From: Polytrichum commune
Lineage: Eukaryota > Streptophyta > Polytrichopsida > Polytrichales > Polytrichaceae
DNA length: 64,000 nucleotides
Assembly: GCA_950295325.1 (NCBI GenBank)
Contig: OX485805.1
Location: 38,177,501 to 38,241,500, forward strand
Reading direction: 5' to 3'
Positions 1-11,384 of the stretch are shown here, in pieces (the first letter of the stretch is position 1; each line of letters opens with the position of its first letter). Position numbers and translations under genes: made by a program. The notes under the pieces were generated by a model that saw only the letters and a list, made by a program, of their open reading frames with translations, was not told the origin of the DNA and made no database searches.

Positions 1-3000
1 ACGGCCCTTTGTGATTGGTGAAAGAATCAAGGTCTGAAAAATCTGGACTCACAAAACCTTGAATTATTTAGAGTTATCCGTAAACTCCCTCAAACAGGGG
101 CAAAACCGTGGCTTTGATCCATCTTGGAGAAAACTTTCTATTGAGAACTCGTTTAGCTCGTTGTGTGTTGGAGCCTTTTTTTTAAGTTGGGTGAAAGTTT
201 TGGAACCTCCTCTTTTTCACCCCTCAAACTTTGAGAGAGATTTAGGATCTAAAATAGGGTATGCACATGGGGCCTGTTGTCTTAAATCCTAGATCGGCCT
301 ATGCAAGGTCGGCTTGACCCCACCCATCCTAGTTGGACAAGCTCGAAAGCCGGTTTTTAACAGCCCGACACCACTCTTTGTGTATGATGATTTAAGCATT
401 AAGAATACTTGGGTGACTTGGTGTTAATTCTCATACACTCAAGGTTTGGTACTAAATCCATGGTTTCATCTGCATTACTTTAGAAATCACTCTATTCTAA
501 GAACTTAATCCTGTCTCGCTGCTTGTAGTGAATCTGCAAGCATTGATGTTCTCAGCTTGGCTTCTGTCTACTTAGCGACTCGCATCATGTTAATTAGCAT
601 CGTATTGATAAGTATGGTAATTAAACCAATAATTGTCCTTTTATATGCATTTGAGCATAGTTGTGATTATTAGACTACCTTGATCATCGCTGGGTCTTGT
701 TAGTTAATTAGGTCTCAACACATGTAGTGTTTGGACACTGTATAAATAAACTATGAATTCTGAAAGTGTTGATTAGTTGCATGTCCAAATCAGTTCCTAG
801 GTTCTCATGTTCAAAACACTTTCATTTAAGGCAAGCATCTATAGGGGCTGCTTTTGGGCCAGGGTCATAATTAAGGATATGCAGATCTTCTGCAGTTACT
901 TGGCGGTGTGGATCAAAGAACATACGCCATAAAGGCAGATGTTAGAAGAGATTGTACTAAGTCTTCACATATTTTTAACTACTTTGCCTTCAGTAGTAAA
1001 CACAGTCGGGGGAACCCATGTATTCATTTACGTATCAACACACGTGTACTTCCCATAATTGTAACTAAATCACAGGAGGTGCAATTTTTGTTGATGTTTC
1101 ATCATAGGTCTGCCAATGTAACACAAATCTCAAGATAAGATTAAGAACAAGAAAAAACAATCAAATAACACCCGCATACTTTAAGTGTGGTTCCCATAGG
1201 GCAGACGTGCCTAATTCGCTTAATTATCTTAAACGTACACCTTTATTTGAGTGGCATGTGGTTAGGTTTGGCTACAAGAACAAATAAGAAAGAGACATGT
1301 GTTTAAAAGAGATTGGACTACATGCTCATCAAAATATGGTGAACATTCTAGGCTCAATAGTCAACATAATTGAGGGGGCCTATACGACCAATTCATGAGC
1401 ACAAGGATCTTCACTTTGATTATATGAGAAAAGCGGCTACGACCTTGATTTGGATTAGCTAACCATCTTGTACTAATCGCATGTTTCATATCCTAGGAGA
1501 AGTGGATTAGTTGGAAAAAAGAAACCATTTAAGTCCCATGTACCTTAGACCACACTTTTAATGGTGGTTGTTGTGTGTGTGTGCAGGCGGGGAATGTTTC
1601 GGGCCAAGTGCAAGACATTGGGTATCTGCAAACAAAGATTTTAGGGTTTGATGGTGTGCCTCTCCTTGTTCCAAACCAGGCCTTCACTAGTCAGGTCAGT
1701 CATATATGGCCCTTGCAAATTAATCTTAAACTGATTATCCCATTTAGTGCATGTGGTACTAATTCCTGGAACACGAGCACTATTTTGCCAAATCTCAAAA
1801 TTAGTGAGGGTTGGAAATTTTCCTGAGTGATACTAAATTCATGAATATGTACATGCTTGTTTACCATACAATTCAAGAAAATTAGTGCGTCCTCTAAGGA
1901 GTTTGTAGAGTGCATAGTTTGTTCTTGTGAGCTCGAAGAGGCTTCTTTTTCTTCTTTTCAGTCAGTGCCACTCACTCCTGAGACATCGCCTAACACTAAG
2001 AAACTGAAGAGATCTTGCATTGAGAGTTTCTAGCAGTTTTGACACTTTGGACTCCTGAAACCCGAGATCTATTGGTGGCACTAATTTCATAGCGTAAAGA
2101 AATTTAGCATCACCTTCACTGATTTCCCACACACACTATTAGCCCACCCTCCCTAAATGGGACAATCAGTGTAGTCACAAGGTGGCACTCTGATCTTCTT
2201 GTTCTTCTTGTTCTTCTTTTTTTACAATTCAGAGTCCTGCGTGGCAACTATCAAATTGCTTGACCAAACCATTGAATGATAATAATTTATACGCGTGATG
2301 CCTCTATGTATATTACTTACAGGTGATTACAAATTTCTCGAGAGCGAATTCGAAGCTGCTGGAGGCGGATTTCCACCTTCATAACCAGGACATTTTCCTG
2401 GTGACCAAAATCACGGAGGATGTGGTGGCTTACCTGCGAACACACCCGCAAGTGGAGACCCAGAGAGCCACTCCCATGTGTTATCTCAAAAACATGGGCC
2501 ACTGGGGGCCTGAAATCTCCATCATGTGCACCATCAATTTCGGAGTAAGATTTCCTCGTCCACGTAAAGTTTGCAACATGAATGTGAGCAGATGGACTAC
2601 TACCATAGACAGCTCTCGATTCCAATAAAGAGTATCGTTATTTTCCCCTCACACTTGCCACGTGTCATACCGACATTTGTCAAGACCTCTTCATGAACCC
2701 TCAACTATGATTACTGGAACCAACCCCTCTCATAAATTTGGCAAACTGAAGTGGAGGTATTTGACTTTGGCCGATAGATGGCTATATATATATGTGTATA
2801 TAAACACAAATCATTGAAGAGCACCATTTTAGATGCCTGCAAAAGTTTGACATAAATTTCACTTTATATAGTCATCTTTTGGTCAAAGTCTATTGTTTTC
2901 CCTTCATTTCACCAGAGTCGATCAGTTTGGTATCCCATGAACACTTCTTAAGCATTATAAATTATCAAAAGTGGGGCGAAACTCCCTACCAGAAGAGCAG

Positions 3001-3347
3001 TTTTTAAGAGACTTCAAGGACAACTCTGTCATGTTTGTTGTTTATTCGAAAGCATCCTATAAAAACAATGAGATCAAAAAGGAGATAAAGTTGTAGTGGC
3101 TGATTTTTAAGCAAAAATCGTGAATGTTAGGGGAAATAATGGAGGAGTAACTTTACGTGATGGTGGCTGGCAGGGCGGGAGTTTCTTCAGCATCCGGCAG
3201 GAGATCATGGTTGAGGTTGCACGAATCATTGTTGAAGTTTTAGGAGAAGAGGCGCCCTACTTTCGAAACAGTATCACAAACTTACTGTGGGAGCTTCGGA
3301 TGCACCTCCTCTGTTCAGGTCAAGGTTTGCATCCGCAACAAAATTGA
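1..3347 (+). CDS. MscS-like mechanosensitive ion channel, 3' part (partial)
   Basis: Four exons of an MscS/MSL-family channel are visible: 2-31 (ends RPFVIGERIK, donor at 32), 1587-1694, 2323-2544 and 3174-3347 (TGA). All junctions are phase 0 with GT-AG borders. The joined product covers the MscS beta domain (GNVSGQVQDIG, then VPNQAFTSQ followed by VITNFSRAN) and the C-terminal alpha/beta domain (SIRQEIMVEVARIIVEVLG). These match the family pattern R-P-F-x-x-G-D-x-I ... V-P-N-x-x-F-x-S-Q. The pore helices and N-terminus lie before the window, so organelle targeting cannot be read; the sequence looks closer to mitochondrial MSL1 than to plastid MSL2/3. The family gates ion flow when membrane tension rises. 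The last exon is the least certain part: a GTCAAG after CTGTTCAG near 3319 could be a further donor. Confidence 0.75.
903..1440 (+). repeat. Dispersed repeat family R1, two degenerate + copies inside an MscS intron
   Basis: Two stretches (about 903-1150 and 1245-1440) share the series 'ggatcaaagaac...cataaag', 'agagattg(g/t)actac', 'gaggggg.cctat' with copies at 5225-5560 (+), 8000-8230 (-) and 10050-10560 (-). Borders are not sharp and no coding sequence is seen. Confidence 0.5.
1962..2033 (+). other. Possible alternative 3'-terminal exon of the MscS-like gene
   Basis: A long pyrimidine tract (CTTCTTTTTCTTCTTTTCAG) ends at 1961 and is followed by 24 codons, starting SVPLTPETSP and ending at TAG 2031-2033. 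Exon 1587-1694 ends in phase 0, so splicing to this acceptor would stay in frame and replace the conserved C-terminal domain with a 23-residue tail. It may be chance; only transcripts could tell. Confidence 0.25.
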
Positions 3348-3826
3348 GCTTAGACATGACTACCAACCTTTGTACCAATATGCTCGCAATCTGTACCAAT
3401 ACCAATTTTTATGTTTATTTTTATTTTATTTTTGCACATGCAAAATGACAAGACCATTAGTTGTGAAGGTCACAACATTTGCGAGTGAAGATCGTTGAGC
3501 TTTAATGTTGAGTCCAGTTTTCACATTTCGCCAAAGATACATTTCAACATTGACACAACTCACAGTTCAACCTTTAATCTCTTTGCAGCATGCAACTAGC
3601 AAACACAGAAATAAGATAAGGAGATTGGAAAGCCTATGTTTTGGTAGGGCATTAGTTCAACGTTGTAGTTTGATGCAGTTGAAGGTTCAATGTGAAATCA
3701 GTGTTGATGAAATATGAATTTAGAGGTTTGTGATGTAGTGACTATGATACGGAAAACCATCCCTATGAAGATGTTCCCTGCCAAATGGAATTTGACATTA
3801 AAAAACCATTGTGACACCGTTGCTTC

Positions 3827-4360
3827 GGGCCGGTTCACATGGGGTCTCAAGTCCCAAGTCCCAACATGGAGGCCAAGTCTCCATAACATTACTCAGCTAC
3901 TGAGTTGTGTTCAAATGCCCTGACTTCATATTCAATCTAAAGTATTGGGATTCCTGCATTCAGAGGCTTTATTCTCGAATCTATCGTGGGGCCCATGAAC
4001 ATAGCTCATCAGCTGAGTAATGTTATGTCGGCTTCTGAGCCTCAAGAAATCGTTAAAAAAATGGTTTATATTCATTAAAGTCGTATCTTGATTAATTTAT
4101 GCACAAAAGAATCTCGGGACTTTGTGTTCAGAGTTGGGTCTAGCTTTTTGCTCGAGCCAACTACTCTCAACACAAGTTGCGAGCCTCGCCTCCACAAAGT
4201 GTTGCCATGTAGACATCCATGTCATAATACTTGGGACGTAGGACTTGGGACCATGTGTGAAGTGGTAAGTCCCAACTTCCGTGTTGTCAACGGCTGAGAT
4301 TGCATGGATTGACTCCATCTGAACTGGGACTTAGGACTTGGGACCCGTGTGAACCGGCTC
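3827..4360. mobile_element. MITE family F, copy 1 (TIR GGGCCGGTTCACA)
   Basis: The left end GGGCCGGTTCACATGGGGTC is mirrored at the right end, whose reverse complement starts GAGCCGGTTCACACGGGTCC; similarity runs for about 35 bp through repeated CAAGTCC units. Flanks are TTC and TTA, compatible with a decayed 3-bp target duplication. It has no coding capacity. A smaller foldback is nested inside (about 3885-4030, arms 'acattactcag' / 'ctgagtaatgt'). Copy 2 is at 44238-44622. Confidence 0.7.
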
Positions 4361-5632
4361 TTAGTCTTTGTGCATTGGAAAAGAACATCTACCCATAGGG
4401 AAACATATAGTGTTTTTTAGGATTGGTTTCGGTGGAAATTTTAGACCCAAAGTTTCCCCAAAAGCTTGGGTTTATAAATAAGCTGGCAAAGAAATCTTGC
4501 GGCTTTGTTGTATCTTGTGGCATTTATCCCTTTTGCCCCCAATTAATCTCTACCCCAATCCTTTCATGTATCTTGTAATGTCCAACTTGATGAATGCCAA
4601 GTTATTTTTCAAGACCCGGACCCCCCAAAGTGGAGTAAGGACCAGTGTTGGACTACTATCGTCTTTTTTAATACCATTCGGGTATCTATAATGACATTTA
4701 CGTTTTTTGATACCAGTATGGTATGGGCATTTGACAATATGAACTGTGTGGCAGGACCCCGTTGTCATGCACAAACTCCATCTCGAAACGTGATTATTTA
4801 TTTTTGGGTTGGCTTAATTCGTGCCTACACAATTTGGTCAGTTAACGTGTGTCTGCGGATTGGAAGAGCAAGTCCATCAGCAGTCTCACGTTGTCCATTC
4901 AAATTATCACTCCTTGATTCAAATATTGCCTGTCTAACTCTCGGCGAGAGTAATTGTTTGCCACCTTCCTCGATTGAATCGGACTTACATTGACGTTGCT
5001 ATAGCCTTTGTGTGAGAGACATGGTGGTACCCCGGGGTCCCCCCACATGGTTCATATGCTTGTTTTAGATTACCATTTAGGTCTATATACCATGCAAGAA
5101 CTTTCATACCTAGGCAAATCGCCTTAGTAATAACATGGTTTAGAATGGTATTGACCCGAATAATAGCTTGGGTAAGGTACATTGGTCTTAAGCAGCTCGT
5201 TTTCTTAATCAAACCCTTGGATTTGATTGGTATGTGGTTCGGTGAGGATCAAAGAGCAAACACCATAAAGACACATGTTTAAAAGAGATTGGACTACGTC
5301 TTCAAATATCAATAACCACTCTACACTCAATATTGAAACACAATTGGGAGGACCTATGTATCCAGTTAAGAAATCAACAAACATGCACTTCCAATAACCA
5401 CAACTAATTCAGGGGAGGTTTGATTGTCAATCCAATTTTTGCATATGTTTCTTTGTAGATTTGCCAATGCAACACGCGTTTTGTTGTGTAAATCTAAATC
5501 GGTAGAAGCTGAAAAAAAATTTAAAAAAACAAACCAAATTACACCCACATACCTCACAGGAAGATTCTCTCACCCTGACATACCCACCAAATATCAATAT
5601 TTAACTTAGTGTTACAAATTTGATACCCATCT
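4361..5632. other. Intergenic stretch without a recognised gene
   Basis: No open frame here resembles a protein. The stretch holds AT-rich unique sequence and, from 5225 to 5560, the best-preserved + copy of repeat R1. Confidence 0.5.
5225..5560 (+). repeat. Dispersed repeat R1, reference copy
   Basis: This copy shares ordered segments with 903-1440 on the same strand and with 8000-8230 and 10050-10560 on the opposite strand, for example the 'agagattggactacgtcttcaaat' region and the paired 'gggaggacctatgtatcc' segment. No terminal repeats could be defined. Confidence 0.5.
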
Positions 5633-5937
5633 ATGATCGGGGAGCACCGGCAGTTAGTTACAAATGAACCGGTTGAGTTTGAGGAATACCCGGTTGAAGT
5701 TCAAGACTTCAGGAGAATTGCCGATCGCTTTAGAGGATTTTATGGAACATACCTCAAATTAATATAAGAAAAAAAAACCAAAGGATGTCAACATGTAACT
5801 AGTTGGACTTGCAAACACTAGGATCTCAACCGATTATGCCCAAAAATCCTCCCCGGTCACTGATACCCATGAGTAGGTTCTTTGACACCATAATTGATGC
5901 CGATTATTGGTACCATGCATTCACCTGAAATATAGTA

Positions 5938-6574
5938 ATCTCCCACTTGAGTATGCACTTTGAACCGGAGCCGTTGGTGCGCACTTAGTTGGTAGGTGCG
6001 TACTTTAATCATATCGCTTTCTAGACCTTATGATTCGATGAATCACAACCGGAAACGGATGAAACCTAAGGTCACCTAATGCAACCCGATCAATGTGAAA
6101 TCGTTCCAAAGTTGAGCAAGCCGAACGCGCCGAGCAAGCGGGCGCTAGGGCGGGAGTATGAAGTCAGTGAAGGTGCCATCCGGAACGTCTGGGACGATCG
6201 GGAGAACATACTACAACGAAATCCAACCTATTGAGATCTATTTGTTGAATCTAAAGTGTTACCGACTTCAAAGGCTTTGAAGCTTTACACAACATCGTCC
6301 TCGACATTGACGACCAACTACTTCTTTTGCTCCGATGCTCAAACGGAAGCTGGACAAATGTATGATGAACTATGACAATCGTGCTTGAGAAGCATTTCAA
6401 CAAAACGTTAACAAACTAACATCGTATGTCAAGCTCAAAAAAACCATGCATTTGTGGCAAATGACTCTGCATGACATGTTCAAACAATAAAATATGAACC
6501 CTAACTTTTGTCCAAATAAATTGCGCACTCAACCGGGATGCGTACTTAAACGGGTGCATACTTAAGCGGGAGAT
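5938..6574. mobile_element. Small element nested in E, carrying a transposase relic
   Basis: The ends are ATCTCCCACTTGAGTATGCAC (first 20 bases considered) on the left and, reverse-complemented, ATCTCCCGCTTAAGTATGCA on the right, with two mismatches. The segment encloses a short helix-turn-helix frame (6079-6234). The layout suggests an old autonomous DNA transposon that lost its catalytic part. The target duplication is unclear. Confidence 0.5.
6079..6234 (+). pseudogene. Relic of a helix-turn-helix transposase N-terminus
   Basis: An ATG at 6079 opens 51 codons to TGA 6232-6234. The frame contains SKRALGREYEVSEGAIRNVW, followed by an acidic/basic helix, which reads as a CENP-B/psq-type helix-turn-helix of the kind found at the start of pogo/Tigger-like transposases. 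Downstream sequence continues in shifted frames with stops, and no DDE catalytic domain remains. The family call is from pattern only. Confidence 0.4.
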
Positions 6575-7999
6575 CACCATATACCACAGCCTTTTTCTTC
6601 TGACCCCGAGAATTCAAAATCTAGCACTACTTACAACAACGCCACAGCAGTAGTAGGCAATAAAAAATGCTCATGCGTGTTGGATCCGATAAGACAATAA
6701 TTTGTGGCAGTGTTTGTTTCTGTGTTCATAGTTTTGTCAACTATGGTCAGTGACTTGTGCAGTGATTGGGGAGATTTTTGGGCATAATAATCGGTTGAGA
6801 TCCTAGTAAGTGTTTGCAAGTCCATCCAGTTTACATTACATGTTGACATCCTCCGGTTTTCCTTTATTAAATTGGGGTATATTCTTTTATAGATTCCTCT
6901 AAAATGATCGGTAATTCTCCTGCAGTCTTGAACTTCAACTGGTTATTTCTCAAACTCGACCGGTTCATCTGTAACTAACTGCTGGTTCTCTCCGATCATT
7001 GGACTCGTGGGCAAATAGGTGTAGTGTCCGGGGTGGTTTTTGGGCATGATATCAGTCGAGATCCTAGTGTTTTCCAACTCCAAGTGGTTGCATGTTGACA
7101 TCTTTCGGTTTTTCTTTATTAGTTTTAGGTATATTCTATAGATTCCTCTTAAATGATGGGTGGTTTTCATGAGGTCTTGAACTTCGAGCGGTTGTTTCTC
7201 AAACTCAACCGGTTCATCTATAAGGCATTGAGGCCTTAAAGCGACTCTTTAAGGAACTGTTTTTATTTCAAGCATGTTAGATAGCTTGGATAATTTATTT
7301 ATTAAAAAAACCCCATAGATTAGCAAATTTATACATAGTCTACCCAAAAAAATTCAAAAAATAATAAATTTTCATGCAACCTATAGAAATTCGCAAAGTC
7401 ATCTTACAGAATGAGCCTTTTATTCTCGACTAGGGGAGGGGGTCTATTGATGTTGGATTGTTAGATGAGAATCACCACAAAATCAACCTTATTGTGGGTG
7501 AGGATCCTCTATTAAATGAAGGCGTAATCCCCCTCATAACACTACTGAACGTACTCATACCAAGATATTAGTAAGCGCACTTGAATGTCACGCGTCATGA
7601 GGTGACACTAATGCAAAGTTGTTGATCATTAGTGTAACCTAACATACACCTCAATATACGATAAGTGACACTAAATACCGCAACCGGTGTGGTGGGTTTC
7701 CATAAAGAGAGTAAATTACATCATGACGTTATCGGACACAGAAGTGAGCTTTCTGGGGCCTCTCATCAAGTGCAGTGGGAGGGCCTTTCATTTACCTGTC
7801 CCAAAACAATGAATACCTCTACTTATTAGTAGTGCCAGGCCTGGGCTTTTTTCTGACTGAATGAACTTCAGGTAGCTGTGTGTTTTTCAGACACTTTTTC
7901 TCTCTGCAACAACTTTTTGTGCAACATAAACACACAATTTAGTGTAGGATGATGAGGAAAATCCAAATCATGCCCACAGTCATTCGCCTCTCAAGTTTT

Positions 8000-8230
8000 G
8001 GAGCTCGTATGAACATCTTATTCATTATCGTATCGAAGATTTTCATGTCCGTTAGGTGGTTGTGTAGGTCCCCTCATTTTACGTTGATTATTGAGTCTAG
8101 AATGGTTAGCATGTTTTGAGCATGTGATTTGTTTTTTGTTTTTTTTTAATGCATGTCATTTTGGTGTCCATTCTTAGATCCACACATGACCACATCCCAC
8201 TTTGAAATAGGTGTCGAAGTGAGTGCAATA
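8000..8230 (-). repeat. Dispersed repeat R1, inverted fragment
   Basis: Its reverse complement matches 1310-1430 in order ('catgctcaaaacatg', 'attctagactcaataatcaac', 'gaggggacctacacaacca'). Confidence 0.45.
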
Positions 8231-10049
8231 TTTGATTAAGGCCCATCCACTTTGGTAGGTAATGTATGTGAAGTTATTACATGCTCGTCCAACTCCACAT
8301 ACAAATGATGGCCATTAAAATTGATCGGTGATTGCGACATGCAACTAGCTAGTTGCATGAATGGTGTCAGGATGCGGAAGTTATAAGAGGTCAAAGTGAC
8401 GAGTCTTTTTTTCTTTTTTTTTCTTTCAATGATCATGTAGACCCTCTCGATTGTGATGTTAACCATTGAACCCAAATTGGTGTCTACATTTTTCATTCCA
8501 ATCTCGTTGTGGCACTTGTCTTTTTGTCGTTTGTTTTTAATACAATCCTTGCCATATACCACTCAAATCTCAGTGTCCAGTTAAGAAGAACGGCCACATT
8601 ATTGGGCATCCCACGTTACCTTAAACAGGAACAACTATGTGAAAATCAATGAAATGCATGAGCCATCGTTGCCAGTGTTAAGATTTGCACCCGTCAAATA
8701 CCCGTCACACCCATCGAATGTGCATCACATGTACATTTAGGGTTGTGATTTCGGACATTTGAGGGTTTGTAACATTCGGAAGCTCAACCCTAACGTTGGG
8801 AAGCTCGCCAGGAGTCCCTTTGCAGCCACTCAAGTGCGAGAAATCCAATGCAGCCCACATTCACACACACTGCTTCAATACATGATGACCTATGAGTGAA
8901 CGCCACGTGTCTCACGTCCTCGACACTTGTTGAATATGTGGAGCCTTGGCAATGTTCAGGCACAGTCAGAGCAAGCCTTGAGTGGATTTATTTACTTACT
9001 TATTTATTTGTTTGTTTATTAGGGAGATGAAGATTGGGTCCTGTTCCCAAATAACTTTGTATTAGTTTTGCCATGTCAACAAACAAACACTTAAATGTAG
9101 ATGGCACGCGATGACCTAAAAATGAGTCCATGACTTGGCCTTATTTCAAAGACGAAGCTGACCTGGCCAACATCTCTGAAGTGTACCACAAGGATTGGAA
9201 AGTTTGACTGGGCAATTATAGGTGTCAATCCTTTTTGGGGGTTTTAGCAACTCAATCCTTGCAATGTGACTAAACTTGCAATTGGAAAATGTGTGGTGAC
9301 TCTTCTTAATTGAATGCCTATAATTGAGTGATACATGCCTAAGGCTTATAATCAAGCACGAGATTGGGCACCAAAAATATCATTCCATGTCACGCGTACC
9401 ATGAAACAAGTTGTGGTGAGGTTAGAAGACAATGTGTTAAGATGGATGAGGCTAATGTGGACACCTCCAGTTACGTGGAATCATCCAACCGATGGATTCA
9501 TGCATTAGAGGCTTAGAGTATGTTAGCAATTGCGAATCACGGCCAAAGAAGTTGAAATCGTTGAAATCAGAGTTGAAGAAGGTGTTGATATAGGCTCCGG
9601 AATCAAAGATTCTCTACTTCCCAGTGTGGTGTTATAGGGGGGAGCTCTTTTATTGTTCAGTGTTGTGTAAGTGGACAACATCATTAGCAGATTCTACATG
9701 GGTCATTTGCCAATGAGAACCAAGTTCAATGGCCAACATTGGTTGTGTCATGTCTCTAAAGTGGTCACATGTAAGATAAAATGTTGCCGAATTGTTTCTT
9801 CATTATCGAAAACCCACAACACAAGTTGGTCAGCACCTCACAACCACATGTTGCCTCCTAATTATGGAGGATGGGTGGGTGTAGTTTGACTTTTGCAAAG
9901 GTGACTAACCCCAATAATCGTCAAGGCGGCAGCTAAACCACCATGTATTACTCATCCACCAAATTACAGCAAGTGTACTTCCAACTACGAGCCAAAAATA
10001 GGTGTCCTATTAAGGAAGCTAACCAAATTAACCTCATCTACCTAACATT

Positions 10050-10560
10050 CTCTTTTCCCATGTCCCATGAGGTATGTGTGGTGTTCTTTGGTTCATTTTC
10101 TATGTTCTCCAACTTCTATTGATTAGATTTACACAACGATATAGGTGTTGCTTTAACAAATCTACAAGAAATCAACAAAAATCAGATTGGAACTCAGACT
10201 TGCCGTGATGGAGTTGCGGTAATTGGAAGGGCATGTTTCTTAACTGAATGCATAGATCCTCCCTCCAATTGTGTTCACTACTGAATGTGGAGTAATGAAT
10301 TGAATTTGAAGACGTAGTCCACTCTCTTTTCAACATGCTTCATTTTGGTGTCTATTCTTCGATCATCATCAAACCATATGCCAATCAAATGTTGGGGTCT
10401 AATTGAGATAAATGACCGACTAAACACCCACATCCCTTAATGCACACATGCATGTTCTGTGATCTTCATTTTGCTCTGTGTGTGATCCTCACCTAACCAC
10501 ACACAAATCAAATAGAGGTGTCCATCTAAGAAAAACAACCAAATAACACCTGCAGATAAT
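10050..10560 (-). repeat. Dispersed repeat R1, inverted copy
   Basis: Read in reverse it follows the 5225-5560 copy: 'ccacattcag', 'cacaattggagggaggatctatg', 'gttaagaaacatgcccttccaa', then a lysine-rich AT stretch. It lies between unique sequence and the 3' flank of the RanGAP gene. Confidence 0.45.
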
Positions 10561-11384
10561 GATGCACATATATAGCATACCTACCTTGGGTGTTCACCAA
10601 CTGTCTGGTTAGTACATCTTATCAGTAAGATCAATGAGCCACTGTAGTGCGTAAGACATAACAAATCATCCGTGATCATCAAGATGAAATAAACTCAGAT
10701 GTGAAAACCAAGAGAAATACATTACAGAGACGCATTCAAAGCTCAATGTCCTGACACGAGAAAGATTACATCAGTGACAACACACAAACCCACTTCTGTA
10801 CTAGCTCTATTGTTTTGCAGATCTATTTCTAGATGAGTAGTCTGGGTGGAATTTCAGGCCTGTAAATCACTGAACTGTGAAAACATAATCGTAGCAACAG
10901 ACTCCAACTTGACCAATTCAACCCTCATTTTAGTTCACAAAGTGAAAATTAATTATTGTTCTCTCAAGAACCAGAGCCTTTTCACACAAAACCCTGGCTC
11001 AACTACATGTAAATTACCAAGGACTGCCTACTCTGGGATGCATGTTGCACTATTAGACAACTACAGGCCTGTAAGAATGCTGTGTAAAGTGGTGACATCA
11101 CCACACTAAAGTTGGCCACCTGCTCTAACAAAAACCCCTCCTCCCCTCAACAGGGATGACTTCTAGTTCAGACTTAAATAGAAGCCTGCAATCCCAGCCA
11201 TTAAAATAACGAGACTGATTCTAAAAGTATGGAACCTAATGTACCCTACAAACAATGCACCTGCATTTAGCATTGTGAACTGAGAAGCAGTTCAATGCCT
11301 TCCCTCCATGAACAAAATAACATTACCAATGCCACATGGTCAGAACAGGAGCGCTATCAGCAACACCCTTAAAATTACTAGTTG

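Larger units (their letters stand above)
5633..6999. mobile_element. Long-terminal-inverted-repeat DNA transposon, E
   Basis: The left arm (about 5633-5865) and right arm (about 6757-6999) are inverted copies of about 230-240 bp. The outer ends are ATGATCGGGGAGCACCGGCA and, reverse-complemented, ATGATCGGAGAGAACCAGCA. Both arms carry 'gatctcaaccgatta' and 'aaccggttgagtttgag'. Long arms suggest a Mutator-like or foldback element, but no 9-bp target duplication is visible. An extra direct partial copy of the right arm follows at about 7025-7225, and a fragment is found near 19130-19200. The interior carries another small element (5938-6574). Confidence 0.65.
7230..10840. other. Long intergenic stretch with scattered repeats, no recognised gene
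   Basis: No frame gives a recognisable protein. Minus-strand copies of R1 occur at about 8000-8230 and 10050-10560. The rest is AT-rich unique sequence with short low-complexity tracts (for example ttattta around 8990-9020). Confidence 0.5.

Noticed and set aside
836-910. Possible extra MscS exon (GAAFGPG-like words)
   Set aside because: Exons ending at 31 and starting at 1587 already join in phase with conserved protein continuity, so no exon is missing between them.
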